Position numbers and translations under genes: made by a program. A stretch of 26,406 nt of DNA, taken from NCBI GenBank assembly GCA_964492545.1, contig CAZBKO010000024.1:1-26406 (forward strand), in the 5' to 3' direction. Positions within the stretch are counted from its first letter, which is position 1. The number at the start of each line of letters is the position of its first letter. The notes under the pieces were generated by a model. That model was not told the origin of the DNA. It saw only the letters and a program-made list of their open reading frames with translations, and made no database searches. The DNA is from RGIG1934 sp964492545 (GTDB lineage Bacteria; Bacillota; Clostridia; Lachnospirales; Lachnospiraceae). Below, one piece after another: positions 15,690 to 23,609 of this stretch.

Positions 15690-16703
15690 TTAACTGATAT
15701 TATTAATCATTCTAATAAAATCCGGAATATATTTATCAACTATTACCTTGTGTGTCATGGCAACCTTGGAGTAATTCTCAATCTTAGGTGGTAATCTAAA
15801 GTCTCTTTGAAGTCTCTTACCCAGTGATAAAACATCTTTTTTCCAGTCATACATCCAATACCACATACCTGCACTCTCAACTGCAGTCTCAATATTTCTC
15901 TGATTCTCTATAAGTTTTTCTTCTATCTTCTTCTCAATACTTATGTCTGTGTATGTTACATATATATATTTACTTCCATCATCCTGGGGAACAGCCTTAC
16001 CCTGAACATTTATCCAAATATATTTTTTTGTTTTCTCATTAAAAGATCTATATGTATAATTTATCAGATTAGTCTCAAATATTCCCTCTTTTACTGCTCT
16101 CTGAACACCTGATAAATCATCAGGATGAACATGCGTAAACATAAATTCCTTTGTTTCCCGAATTGCTTTTAGAGCATCTGTACCTATCATTTCTGAATAT
16201 TTCTCACTAACAACAATTGGATTTAGCTTGTTATTTTCCCATTTAAAGAAGCATACAGCCCCTGGAGAATTATGAATAACTACACTTAACTGATGCTGCA
16301 TTAATTTCTCATTAGTGTTGTCAAAGTACGTAGCATAGACCCTATCCTGTGCATCCTCTTTAATAGCGTATGCTATCTTAAGTGTTACCCAAAGCTTTCG
16401 TCCCGTTAAAGTTACACCATTAAAGCTTATCTCTCCATCTCGTCTGTCTGCAATTATTTCCCTGAAAAATTTCCTAAATCTATCTCTTTCCTCAAGTTCA
16501 ACGCCAAACAATGGATTCTCATTAAACAGATTTATAAGCTCATTTCTTTCGCCCTCCAGCAGCCTAATATATCCTTCATTAATATATCTGACTGAAAGCG
16601 ACTTATCATCTCTGACATCATAAATACATACACCGCAGCCAAGATTTTGCAGTAACATCTCAAATTCCTGATTTTGTTTAATAATATTTTCCAATTTTTC
16701 CAT
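15690..16703 (-). CDS. PAS sensor, N-terminal fragment of the broken hybrid histidine kinase
   Basis: 337 residues without membrane segments or kinase domain. There are two complete PAS domains (about 5-135 and 140-260; the second has FMFTHVHPDDLSG and YIWINVQGKAVPQDDG) and the first half of a third, with GMWYWMYDWKKDVLSLG near residue 285. It ends in NNIS at a TAA (15692-15690). The next 27 codons in the same frame encode the missing half of that PAS domain (LPDGSVHWGR), followed by the kinase part. Together the parts form a cytoplasmic multi-PAS hybrid kinase of 1048 residues. The ATG abuts GAGGGAG; a TTG three codons later has better spacing (9 nt). It lies 22 nt after feoB and could be co-transcribed with it. 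Confidence 0.85.
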   Translation of the reverse strand: MEKLENIIKQNQEFEMLLQNLGCGVCIYDVRDDKSLSVRYINEGYIRLLEGERNELINLFNENPLFGVELEERDRFRKFFREIIADRRDGEISFNGVTLTGRKLWVTLKIAYAIKEDAQDRVYATYFDNTNEKLMQHQLSVVIHNSPGAVCFFKWENNKLNPIVVSEKYSEMIGTDALKAIRETKEFMFTHVHPDDLSGVQRAVKEGIFETNLINYTYRSFNEKTKKYIWINVQGKAVPQDDGSKYIYVTYTDISIEKKIEEKLIENQRNIETAVESAGMWYWMYDWKKDVLSLGKRLQRDFRLPPKIENYSKVAMTHKVIVDKYIPDFIRMINNIS

Positions 16704-16725
16704 CTCCCTCTCATACCAAAACCAC

Positions 16726-19077
16726 TTAAATAATTATTGAACCTATTAATGTAACAATAAATGCAAATATCCATGCAATTGCACATTGAATAATCACAAC
16801 ACCTGCAGCCCACTTTGCACCAAGCTCTCTCTTAACTGAAGCAATTGCTGCAACACATGGTGTATATAATAAACAAAATACAAGTAAACTCATTGCTGCC
16901 AGAGGTGTAATCACCTCCATGAGCATCTTGGTTGAATTAAACAGAACTGATAGCGTAGAAACAACACTTTCCTTTGCCATAAATCCTGTAATAAGTGCTG
17001 TTGATATTCGCCAGTCTCCAAACCCAAGTGGCTTAAATATCGGTGATATTGCTCCTGCAATAATCGCAAGAATGCTGTCCTGGGAATCTGACACCACATT
17101 TAGTGATATATCAAATGTCTGAAGGAACCAGATAACAATTGTTGCAATGAAAATAACTGAAAAAGCTCGCTGTATAAAATCCTTTGCCTTATCCCACAAA
17201 AGCATTCCTGCATTTTTAGCTCCCGGCATCCTATAATTAGGTAATTCCATTACAAATGGTACTGCCTCACCCTTAAACAATGTACTCTTAAAAATAAGTG
17301 CCATCAGAATTCCTACAATCATTCCAAGAACATACAATGAAATCATAACAATTGCTCCGTATCCAGGAAAAAATGCAGCGGCAAAAAATGCATAAATTGG
17401 GAGTTTTGCAGAGCAGCTCATGAAAGGTGTCAGTAAAATTGTCATCTTTCTGTCTCGCTCTGATGGAAGAGTTCTAGTTGCCATAACTCCCGGAACTGTA
17501 CATCCAAATCCAATTAACATTGGCACAATGCTTCTTCCTGAAAGTCCTATTTTTCTTAAAAGCTTATCCATTACAAATGCTACTCTGGCAATGTAACCAC
17601 TGTCCTCCATAAGCGACAGGAAGAAAAATAGTGTAACAATTATTGGCAGGAAGCTTAACACACTTCCAACACCATTAAATATTCCGTCAATAACAAGGGA
17701 GTGTAACACAGAGTTGACCCCACCTCTTGTAAGTACACCATCAACAATGCTGCTTAATTTATCAATTCCAATCTCCAGCAGGTATTGAAAAAAAGCACCA
17801 ATAACATTAAATGTAAGCCAGAACACAATTCCCATAATTCCGATAAATGCTGGGATTGCTGTATATTTTCCTGTTAATATCTTATCTATTTTCGCACTTC
17901 TTAAATGTTCTTTGCTCTCGTGAGGTTTGATAACCGTTGCGCCACATATGTCCTTGATAAATGAAAATCGCATATCAGCTATGGCCGCCGCTCTGTCAAG
18001 CCCGCTTTCCTTTTCCATCTGTGAAATAATGTGCTCAAGCATTTCCTTTTCATTCTCATCCAGATTAAGCTTTTCACATATCATTGGATCACCCTCAGCT
18101 AACTTACTTGCCGCAAATCTGATGGGAATATCTGCTATCTTTGCATGATCTTCTATTAAATGCATTATGCCATGAAGGCATCTATGTACTGCACCGCCAT
18201 TCCTATCTTCATGACAGAAATCAATTCGTCCCGGTTTTTCCTGATACTTTGCAACATGCATAACATGCTCTATCAACTCGTCAATTCCTTCGTTCTTAGC
18301 TGCTGAAATTGGAACAACTGGTATTCCAAGCATCTCCTCCATCTCATTTACAAGAATTGAACCACCATTTTCTCTGACCTCATCCATCATATTAAGTGCG
18401 AGAACCATTGGAATGTCAAGCTCTAATAACTGCATAGTCAGATACAGATTTCTCTCAATATTGGATGCATCAACTATATTGATAATTCCCTTTGGATGTT
18501 CATTCATTACAAATTCTCTTGTCACAATCTCTTCACTTGAATATGGTGACATTGAATATATCCCTGGTAAATCAGTTATCAATGTATTAGTGTGTCCCTT
18601 TATTGCCCCATCCTTTCTATCTACAGTAACACCTGGGAAATTACCAACATGCTGATTAGAACCGGTGAGCTGATTAAATAATGTTGTCTTTCCACAATTC
18701 TGATTTCCTGCTAAAGCAAATGTTAAAAGTGTTTCTTCCGGAAGTGGCTTCTCTGTTGCTTTCACATGATATTTACCACCCTCACCAAGTCCCGGATGGC
18801 TCTTACTCTTCCTGACTTTATCCTCTATCTCTTCCGGCTTATGTTCTCTATCTCTTATGTCATTAATTTCTATTCTCGCTGCGTCTGCAACTCTAAGTGT
18901 AAGCTCATATCCATGAATCATAAATTCCATTGGATCTCCCATAGGAGCAAACTTTATAAGTGTTATATTCTCATTTGGAATAACGCCCATATCCAAAAAA
19001 TGCTGTCTTAATGCCCCTTCACCCCCAACTGCTGTAATTGTCGCAGTTTTTCCTATTGGTAATTCATTAAGTGTCAT
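16726..19077 (-). CDS. feoB: ferrous iron transporter, fused FeoA-FeoB
   Basis: A 783-residue fusion. Residues 1-75 are a FeoA SH3-like domain (LNELPIGKTATI...LRVADAARIEI), followed by a linker to about 115, then FeoB. The FeoB G domain shows G1 GNQNCGKT (124-131), G3 DLPG (169-172), G4 NMMD (229-232) and an SA motif of G5 near residue 260. The membrane part has two Gate repeats (FIGIMGIVFW..., MLIGFGCTVPGVMATR, FMSCSAKLPIYAFFAAAFF). It imports Fe(II) under anaerobic conditions, driven or gated by GTP hydrolysis. FeoA-FeoB fusions are known in Clostridia. The ATG is preceded by AGAGGT. A 30-bp palindrome lies 24 bp upstream and probably mediates iron-dependent control. There is no terminator before the downstream PAS gene. 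Confidence 0.95.
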   Translation of the reverse strand: MTLNELPIGKTATITAVGGEGALRQHFLDMGVIPNENITLIKFAPMGDPMEFMIHGYELTLRVADAARIEINDIRDREHKPEEIEDKVRKSKSHPGLGEGGKYHVKATEKPLPEETLLTFALAGNQNCGKTTLFNQLTGSNQHVGNFPGVTVDRKDGAIKGHTNTLITDLPGIYSMSPYSSEEIVTREFVMNEHPKGIINIVDASNIERNLYLTMQLLELDIPMVLALNMMDEVRENGGSILVNEMEEMLGIPVVPISAAKNEGIDELIEHVMHVAKYQEKPGRIDFCHEDRNGGAVHRCLHGIMHLIEDHAKIADIPIRFAASKLAEGDPMICEKLNLDENEKEMLEHIISQMEKESGLDRAAAIADMRFSFIKDICGATVIKPHESKEHLRSAKIDKILTGKYTAIPAFIGIMGIVFWLTFNVIGAFFQYLLEIGIDKLSSIVDGVLTRGGVNSVLHSLVIDGIFNGVGSVLSFLPIIVTLFFFLSLMEDSGYIARVAFVMDKLLRKIGLSGRSIVPMLIGFGCTVPGVMATRTLPSERDRKMTILLTPFMSCSAKLPIYAFFAAAFFPGYGAIVMISLYVLGMIVGILMALIFKSTLFKGEAVPFVMELPNYRMPGAKNAGMLLWDKAKDFIQRAFSVIFIATIVIWFLQTFDISLNVVSDSQDSILAIIAGAISPIFKPLGFGDWRISTALITGFMAKESVVSTLSVLFNSTKMLMEVITPLAAMSLLVFCLLYTPCVAAIASVKRELGAKWAAGVVIIQCAIAWIFAFIVTLIGSIII

Positions 19078-19100
19078 TATCTAACCTCTTTTCAACGTAT

Positions 19101-19130
19101 ATATAGTTAGCCATATCTTACTAACTATAT
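19101..19130. promoter_or_regulatory. 30-bp palindrome upstream of feoAB, probable metal-regulator site
   Basis: ATATAGTTAG (19101-19110) and CTAACTATAT (19121-19130) are perfect 10-bp inverted repeats separated by 10 bp. The TTAG/CTAA ends recall DtxR/IdeR-type half-sites, but the 10-bp spacing differs from the compact DtxR box, and it is not a classical Fur box. It could alternatively fold as an mRNA hairpin. No clean -35/-10 pair was found around it. Confidence 0.55.
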
Positions 19131-19215
19131 TACCACAAATCACATAATACTACCACTAATATATAGAATAAACTGACATTTTCAATCAAATATGAGGGGA
19201 ATTAAATTAAATTTC

Positions 19216-19722
19216 CCGACCTCTCAGTCGAGTAAGTAAGAGGACTTTCACCTCAAACTTCTCACGGAACCGTACGTGAAACTCTTCTTTCATACGGCTT
19301 TTATCATTCAACAACACGAATATAAGTTGCTCCAATGGGCAAATAGTTTTGGTTCTCGCTGTCTCACAGTGCAGAGCCATTTCTCAGCTCTACGCCTTCT
19401 ACCTCGAAAGTTCTTAGATGAAGAATTGCTTACAGATGCACTGAAACTGTATCTAGATTACATTCTGTAAATCTAGTTGCTAACTTCTCTTTGATAAAGA
19501 TAGCCTCTTCTTTTGTGCGACAATGTATCACTCCAACATCGTTTTCTTGCTGTTGCTATAGCATCGATTGCCGACTTGTAAGGTCTGTAACCATATGAAT
19601 CTTCGCAAAACATTGGTTCTACTACAGGTTCTACAAACATTCTTGCCACCATTTGTGCAATTCTGTCTGCAATAGTTGGTATTCCTAACCTTCTAGTTCC
19701 ACCAGTTTTCTTTGGTATTTAC
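19216..19722 (-). mobile_element. group II intron remnant (internally deleted)
   Basis: Reading the minus strand, a fragment of the reverse-transcriptase frame (19722-19473) is followed by about 170 nt and then by typical domain V: GCCGTATG...TTTCACGTACGGTTC (about 19298-19266), then a domain VI-like hairpin with GAGGTGAAAGTCCTC and a CTTACTTAC stretch (about 19257-19229). Domains I-IV, the RT N-terminus, most of the catalytic core (including YADD) and the maturase domain are missing. Its 5' side joins directly to an unrelated small gene at about 19722. It is a dead element; the exact 3' boundary near 19216-19230 is uncertain. Confidence 0.8.
19473..19722 (-). pseudogene. group II intron reverse transcriptase/maturase fragment (LtrA-like)
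   Basis: An open frame of about 82 codons without a start. It reads IPKKTGGTRRLGIPTIADR, then VARMFVEPVVEPMF, SYGYRPYKSAIDAI and ends REVSN before TAG (19475-19473). This corresponds to the N-terminal RT0-RT2 region of LtrA-type intron-encoded proteins (family pattern IPK-x-G-x-RPLGIPT...SYGFRP-x-SA). Everything before the IPK motif and after this segment is gone. It is not expected to be expressed or active. Confidence 0.85.
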
Positions 19723-19925
19723 GACATCGCCATGTTGCTCTTGACCAGACCGAATACAATAAGCGCTTCAGCATCCGCAAAAGCATAATACACATCGTTA
19801 ATTCTATGCCTTGCAGCAATCACTGAAGGAGCTGAACTTGAATATCTTTTATACTGTGCATCGAGTGGACAATACTCGTGCCACTTATGAAAACACATGT
19901 CTTCTCTCAAAACTGTGTAGTCCAT
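19719..19925 (-). CDS. small protein of unknown function, possibly truncated at its C-terminus
   Basis: 68 residues, soluble and rich in aromatic and His/Cys residues near the start (CFHKWHEYCPLDAQYKRY), followed by an alanine-rich stretch with ARHRINDVYYAFADAEALIV. I do not recognise the family. The ATG lies 1 nt after the TAG of the preceding small gene, so the two are translationally linked. Its TAA overlaps the junction with the intron RT fragment, so the original C-terminus may have been lost when the two pieces were joined. Confidence 0.5.
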   Translation of the reverse strand: MDYTVLREDMCFHKWHEYCPLDAQYKRYSSSAPSVIAARHRINDVYYAFADAEALIVFGLVKSNMAMS

Positions 19926-19926
19926 A

Positions 19927-20112
19927 CTATTTTCTTCTATTTTTCTGTATCTTGGTCATTGTTTCAAGCATGTGCTTGCCAATAGCTTCAGCATTATATT
20001 TGTGTGCTTCACATATAAAGCGCAACCTATCTGGTGTAAGTATACGCCCACTATCCCTATCTTTACATAGCTGCTGGTAATCTTCCAGCTGCTTTTTTGT
20101 TATTGTTGGCAT
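19927..20112 (-). CDS. small hydrophilic protein of unknown function
   Basis: 61 residues, highly charged, predicted mostly helical (MPTITKKQLEDYQQL...ILTPDRLRFICEAHKYN...). The ATG has a strong AGGAGG 8 nt upstream, which supports a real gene. It is the first of a two-gene unit with the 68-residue gene downstream. No recognised domain; a role in a mobile-element or toxin-antitoxin context would be speculation. Confidence 0.55.
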   Translation of the reverse strand: MPTITKKQLEDYQQLCKDRDSGRILTPDRLRFICEAHKYNAEAIGKHMLETMTKIQKNRRK

Positions 20113-20127
20113 TTCGCTTCCTCCTGA

Positions 20128-20153
20128 TAAAAAATAGGCCGGTCTAAACCGAC
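20128..20153 (-). terminator. terminator-like hairpin after fic
   Basis: Minus-strand GTCGGT (20153-20148) pairs with ACCGGC (20143-20138) around TTAG, followed by CTATTTTTTAT (20137-20127). It separates fic from the two small genes downstream. The 157 bp between it and the fic stop contain no gene; I saw only the short CGACAC repeats noted elsewhere. Confidence 0.6.
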
Positions 20154-20310
20154 ACCTTTAACGACACTCCGACACCTCTACGCTTATGCCGCTATTCCTT
20201 GTATCAAAATGCGAGTCTTAATTTCACATATTACATCGCCAGATTTACATCTAACGGATTCGTTAAGCCTCCTGTCCAAAATATTTCCCAAAGACTATCA
20301 ATTCTATTTT

Positions 20311-21372
20311 TTAATTCTCCTTTTCCCAATTCCAAGTGTATTTTGTATAGCGTCCTCCACCAATTTTCAAAATATCACCATTATTCTGCAATTCTATAAG
20401 TGTTCTTTGTACTGTGATCTGGCTTATGTCTGGACACTTTGTCATAATTTCTGCTTTTGTAATCGTACCAACTGTTTGTTTGATGATCTCTCCAATTCGT
20501 TCTCCCTTTGATAATCCAGCTGTTGTAACAAGTCTTACTCTTGAAGAGAATTCTTTATACGCTGCTACTACAACACCAAGTATATAACTTACAAATGGCT
20601 GATAATCATTTTCTTCTTCATGCCATCCAATAGAACTTGCCTGTAATGCCTCATAATACGTTTCTTTTGATTCTTCAATCATCTTTTCAATACTGATATA
20701 TTTGCCAACAATATATCCGCTTCGATATAGTAATAATAAGGTTAACAAGCGGCTCATTCTACCATTTCCATCATTAAATGGATGAATACATAGAAAATCT
20801 AAAATAAACATAGGAATTAGAATTAACGGATCAATCTTCGTGTCTTTCACTGCTTCATCCAACGCATAACATAATTGATCTATTGCTCCTGCTGTCTCCC
20901 AAGCTGATACAGGCTGAAATCTTACTCTTCGGTTACCATCTGAATCAGTTTCTGCAATCACATTATCAGATGTTTTGAAATGTCCTCCGGCTCTAGCTCC
21001 CTGAAATTTATACAAATCTCTGTGTAGCTGTAGAATCACTCCTGGTTTAGCCAATATATAATCATAATTTTCATGAATTGTATTAAGAACATCCCTATAT
21101 CCGGCAATCTCTTGTTCATCGCGAGATTTAGGAGTTGTTTTATCCATTACTATTTTCTTCAATCTTTCATCTGAAGTAAATATACCTTCAATTTTATTTG
21201 AAGCTTCCGTACTCTTAATTTTCGCTATATCCATCAATTCTGTTAACTGATCAGCATGTGCTTCAATAAATAAATTTTGTTCTCCCTTGAATTCATGAAT
21301 AGATGTCAACATTCCAACAACCTCTGGAGTCAACAGCTTATCCCAATTATTAATATAATTTAGCTCTCGCAT
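20311..21372 (-). CDS. class II Fic family protein (putative AMP-transferase) with C-terminal winged helix
   Basis: A 353-residue Fic protein. The N-terminal region carries the autoinhibitory motif S-x-x-x-E-G as SNKIEG (58-63), whose Glu blocks ATP gamma-phosphate binding, so this is class II. The catalytic Fic motif is HPFNDGNGR (197-205), complete with His197. The C-terminal 70 residues look like a winged helix-turn-helix (TKAEIMTKCPDISQITVQRTLIELQNNGDILKIGGGRYTKYTW), as in the SO_4266/BT_2513 type. Such proteins AMPylate targets or themselves; the target here is unknown. The gene has its own promoter flanked by two identical palindromic sites, suggesting autoregulation through the HTH domain. 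No separate antitoxin gene is needed for this class. Confidence 0.9.
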   Translation of the reverse strand: MRELNYINNWDKLLTPEVVGMLTSIHEFKGEQNLFIEAHADQLTELMDIAKIKSTEASNKIEGIFTSDERLKKIVMDKTTPKSRDEQEIAGYRDVLNTIHENYDYILAKPGVILQLHRDLYKFQGARAGGHFKTSDNVIAETDSDGNRRVRFQPVSAWETAGAIDQLCYALDEAVKDTKIDPLILIPMFILDFLCIHPFNDGNGRMSRLLTLLLLYRSGYIVGKYISIEKMIEESKETYYEALQASSIGWHEEENDYQPFVSYILGVVVAAYKEFSSRVRLVTTAGLSKGERIGEIIKQTVGTITKAEIMTKCPDISQITVQRTLIELQNNGDILKIGGGRYTKYTWNWEKEN

Positions 21373-21393
21373 CTAATTTCCTCATTTTCTTAA

Positions 21394-21495
21394 TCAATTA
21401 TATCAAAGATAGCTTTTCTGATATAATTATAATATTACTTAATTTAATCATTGTCAATTCAATTATATCATTCATTCGCAAATTGATATAATTGA
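21394..21495 (-). promoter_or_regulatory. fic promoter with two matching operator-like palindromes
   Basis: Minus-strand TTGACA (21457-21452), 17-bp spacer, TATTAT (21434-21429). Site A: TCAATTATATCA (21394-21405), 13 bp, TGATATAATT (21419-21428), directly abutting the -10 box. Site B: TCAATTATATCA (21459-21470), 13 bp, TGATATAATTGA (21484-21495), 1 bp from the -35 box. Both sites share arms and spacing and lie 65 bp apart. Confidence 0.8.
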
Positions 21496-21507
21496 TGCAA
21501 TTATGAT

Positions 21508-21642
21508 TCAATTGAATTGATTCCCTATATTTATGACTTTTAAAAATCTTTTTATTTCATCAGACCTAACTATATTATCACTTTTTGCTTTTATTACACC
21601 ACGTTTTAATTTAACAACATCTCCAAGAGCGCGCCATGGCGC
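21508..21642 (-). pseudogene. possible HsdS (type I restriction specificity subunit) scrap
   Basis: A short frame reading APWRALGDVVKLKRG and then about 28 further residues to a stop at 21508. W-x-x-LGDV-x-x-LKRG is the usual start of a target recognition domain in type I restriction S subunits. Nothing else of an hsd locus is present. The longer frame reaching back to 21705 runs through a terminator and starts with TTG, so it is not accepted as a gene. Low confidence; the match is one short motif. Confidence 0.25.
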
Positions 21643-21644
21643 GC
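21629..21644. repeat. 16-bp perfect GC-rich palindrome
   Basis: GCGCGCCATGGCGCGC is fully self-complementary and almost pure G/C in a region that is otherwise very AT-rich. Confidence 0.85.
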
Positions 21645-21650
21645 AAACAT

Positions 21651-21685
21651 AAAAAAGCACACAAAAGATTTCTCTCTCATGTGCT
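21651..21685 (-). terminator. intrinsic terminator of the larC-to-phosphoesterase operon
   Basis: Minus-strand AGCACA (21685-21680) pairs with TGTGCT (21661-21656), followed by six T (the stem partly uses the first; run 21656-21651). It lies 17 nt after the phosphoesterase stop codon. The loop is long (18 nt) with possible inner AGA/TCT pairs. Confidence 0.6.
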
Positions 21686-21701
21686 AATAATAATATGAAA
21701 A

Positions 21702-22407
21702 TCAAGTCATCAGACTTATTTTGTGTGGTTTAAATTTCAGAAAATCTGATGATACAAGACTATACTCTATTCCATCAACCTCACCTTGAAAACTGTCATT
21801 ATACCTTTCTACTCCATGACAATGTGAATACACAACATTACAAGCTCCGTATTCCTTCGCCACTCTTGTAAAGCAGCTTTCGGTCTCGCCAATACTTGTC
21901 GGTGGATAATGAAGAAACATGATGAATTTGCTGTATCCATCATTTTTCGCTGCCTCAAACGATTTTATAAGTCTCTCCAATTCTCTATCTCTTATTTGCT
22001 CAAAACGTTCTTCTGATTCCTTACCTTCGTAGCAGTAGCCTTTCGTTCCAACAAGGGCATAGTCCTCATATGTATAAAAATTATTTTGCAAAAACTCTAG
22101 CTTTCCTCTAAACATTTCATTGAGTTTGGCTGTCTTTTTCACATCCCAGAACATATCATGATTGCCTCTAAGGAGAATCTTTCGTCCTGGAAGATTCTCT
22201 ATAAATTTCAAATTCTCACTGCACTGTTCAAGTTTTCTCCCCCCATGAATGGTCACCTGTTATAACAACAGTATCCGATTCACAAACAACTTTGTTCCAG
22301 TTCTTTCTAATTTTCTCTACGTGATTTTTCCACACCGGACCAAACACATCCATTGGTTTGTCCACAGTAAATGATAAATGAAAATCACCTATTGCATATA
22401 AAGCCAT
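21702..22407 (-). pseudogene. metallophosphoesterase (COG1768-like), frameshifted
   Basis: The gene starts at ATG 22407 (GGAG upstream) with MALYAIGDFHLSF and runs to VVITGDHSWGEKT then TGA. After one extra G in a run of six (plus-strand C 22239-22244), the next frame continues as RKLEQCSENLKFIENLPG and ILLRGNHD to the stop at 21702. With five G the two parts join into a 234-residue calcineurin-like phosphoesterase with the expected metal motifs GDFH, GDHSW and GNHD, plus FLHYPP and SHCHG. The family's substrate is unknown. The 184-residue distal frame starting near 22256 has no good ribosome binding site and lacks the first metal ligands. It is last in the lar operon. It may be a true pseudogene, a phase-variable homopolymer or a sequencing error. 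Confidence 0.85.
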
Positions 22408-22419
22408 TTTTTCTCCATT

Positions 22420-23583
22420 CTATCTGTTACAATACTTTTCCGTTCCTCTTTTCAGTCTATTTAAACCATCAAGAAGTGCCTCCCTGCAGCATGCCACATT
22501 CATTCTCACAAACATACTTCCATTACCTCTATAGTGAGAGCCGTCTGTGATATACAATCCTGTGCTACTTCTAATGAAATCTGCATATTCAGTACTATTT
22601 TCTGCTATTTCACTTATATCAATCCACAATAAATACGTTGCTTCAGAATCCATAAGCTTAATTTGTGGTATTTCTTTTTCAATAAACTCTTTTGCTGTAT
22701 CCTTATTAATCTGTATATATTCATTAAGAGCATCAAGCCATGCTCCACCCTGAGTAAATGCAGCGATTGTTGCGCTCATTGCAAATGCATTTGGTTCCGC
22801 TACCTCATCTGTGTTAAGTGCTCTCCATATTTTATGTCGCAGATTATCATTAGGTATCATAACAGCAGCACTTTGTATGCCTGCAATGTTAAATGCCTTT
22901 GTTGGTGCCAAACATGTTATACTGTTCATTTTACATTCTTCTGATACTGAAGCAAATGGAATATATTTCTTACCAGGCTTAACTATGTCACAGTGAATTT
23001 CATCTGCCAGAACTACCACATTGTATTTCTTACACAAATGTCCTACCTTTTCAAGCGTTTCCTTATCCCAGATTTTACCTGCCGGATTCTGTGGATTACA
23101 AAGTATCATAAGTGAAGTCTGAGGATCCTTTAGCTTTTCTTCCAAATCTTCAAAATCCATTCTTGTCTGTCCATTTTCATATATCAATTTGTTCTCAAGA
23201 ACATTTCTTCCATTATTAAATGTTGAATTAAAAAACATATCATACACTGGTGTCTGAACCACAACGTTTTCTCCCGGGGTTGTTATCTTTCTGACAGTAC
23301 TTGAAATTGCAGGTATTACCCCTGTGCAGAAAACAAGCCACTCTGACTCTATTGTCAGATTATGTCTGTCACGCCACCAGCTCTCATAAGCCTGTGCCCA
23401 TTCATCCGGAATAATTGAATAGCCAAATACACCGTGATTCACTCTCTTCGAAAGTGCTTCTATTATCTCTGGTGCAGTCTGAAAATCCATATCAGCAACC
23501 CACATAGGAAGCTCATTTTCTTCCACGTTCCATTTAAGCGAATAAGTATTTCGTCTATTTACTACCTTATCAAAATCGTACAT
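22420..23583 (-). CDS. patB: PatB/MalY-type aminotransferase, probable C-S beta-lyase
   Basis: A 387-residue fold-type I PLP enzyme of the MalY/PatB cystathionine beta-lyase family, which cleaves cystathionine or cysteine conjugates to a thiol, pyruvate and ammonia. Seen: the N-terminal ELPMWVADMDF (24-34) that marks the subfamily, CNPQNPAGKIW (162-172), the PLP Asp194 in LADEIHCD, the Schiff-base lysine Lys229 in LAPTKAFNIAG, and the late FVRMNVACCR carboxylate-binding segment. It is 26 nt downstream of the DUF3737 gene in the same operon. Its presence next to larE, which sacrifices cysteine sulfur or uses a cluster, is suggestive of sulfur metabolism but unproven. Confidence 0.9.
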   Translation of the reverse strand: MYDFDKVVNRRNTYSLKWNVEENELPMWVADMDFQTAPEIIEALSKRVNHGVFGYSIIPDEWAQAYESWWRDRHNLTIESEWLVFCTGVIPAISSTVRKITTPGENVVVQTPVYDMFFNSTFNNGRNVLENKLIYENGQTRMDFEDLEEKLKDPQTSLMILCNPQNPAGKIWDKETLEKVGHLCKKYNVVVLADEIHCDIVKPGKKYIPFASVSEECKMNSITCLAPTKAFNIAGIQSAAVMIPNDNLRHKIWRALNTDEVAEPNAFAMSATIAAFTQGGAWLDALNEYIQINKDTAKEFIEKEIPQIKLMDSEATYLLWIDISEIAENSTEYADFIRSSTGLYITDGSHYRGNGSMFVRMNVACCREALLDGLNRLKRGTEKYCNR

Positions 23584-23609
23584 AATTTCACCCTTTCAAT
23601 TATTAGTTG

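Noticed and set aside
20145..20180. Repeated CGACAC motifs near the end of the fic unit
   Set aside because: Three short imperfect copies, too short and irregular for a CRISPR or iteron array; one belongs to the terminator stem.
21508..21705. 65-residue minus-strand frame as a protein gene
   Set aside because: It starts with a TTG overlapping the previous stop, runs through an intrinsic terminator hairpin and has no ribosome binding site; only its distal half might be a gene remnant.
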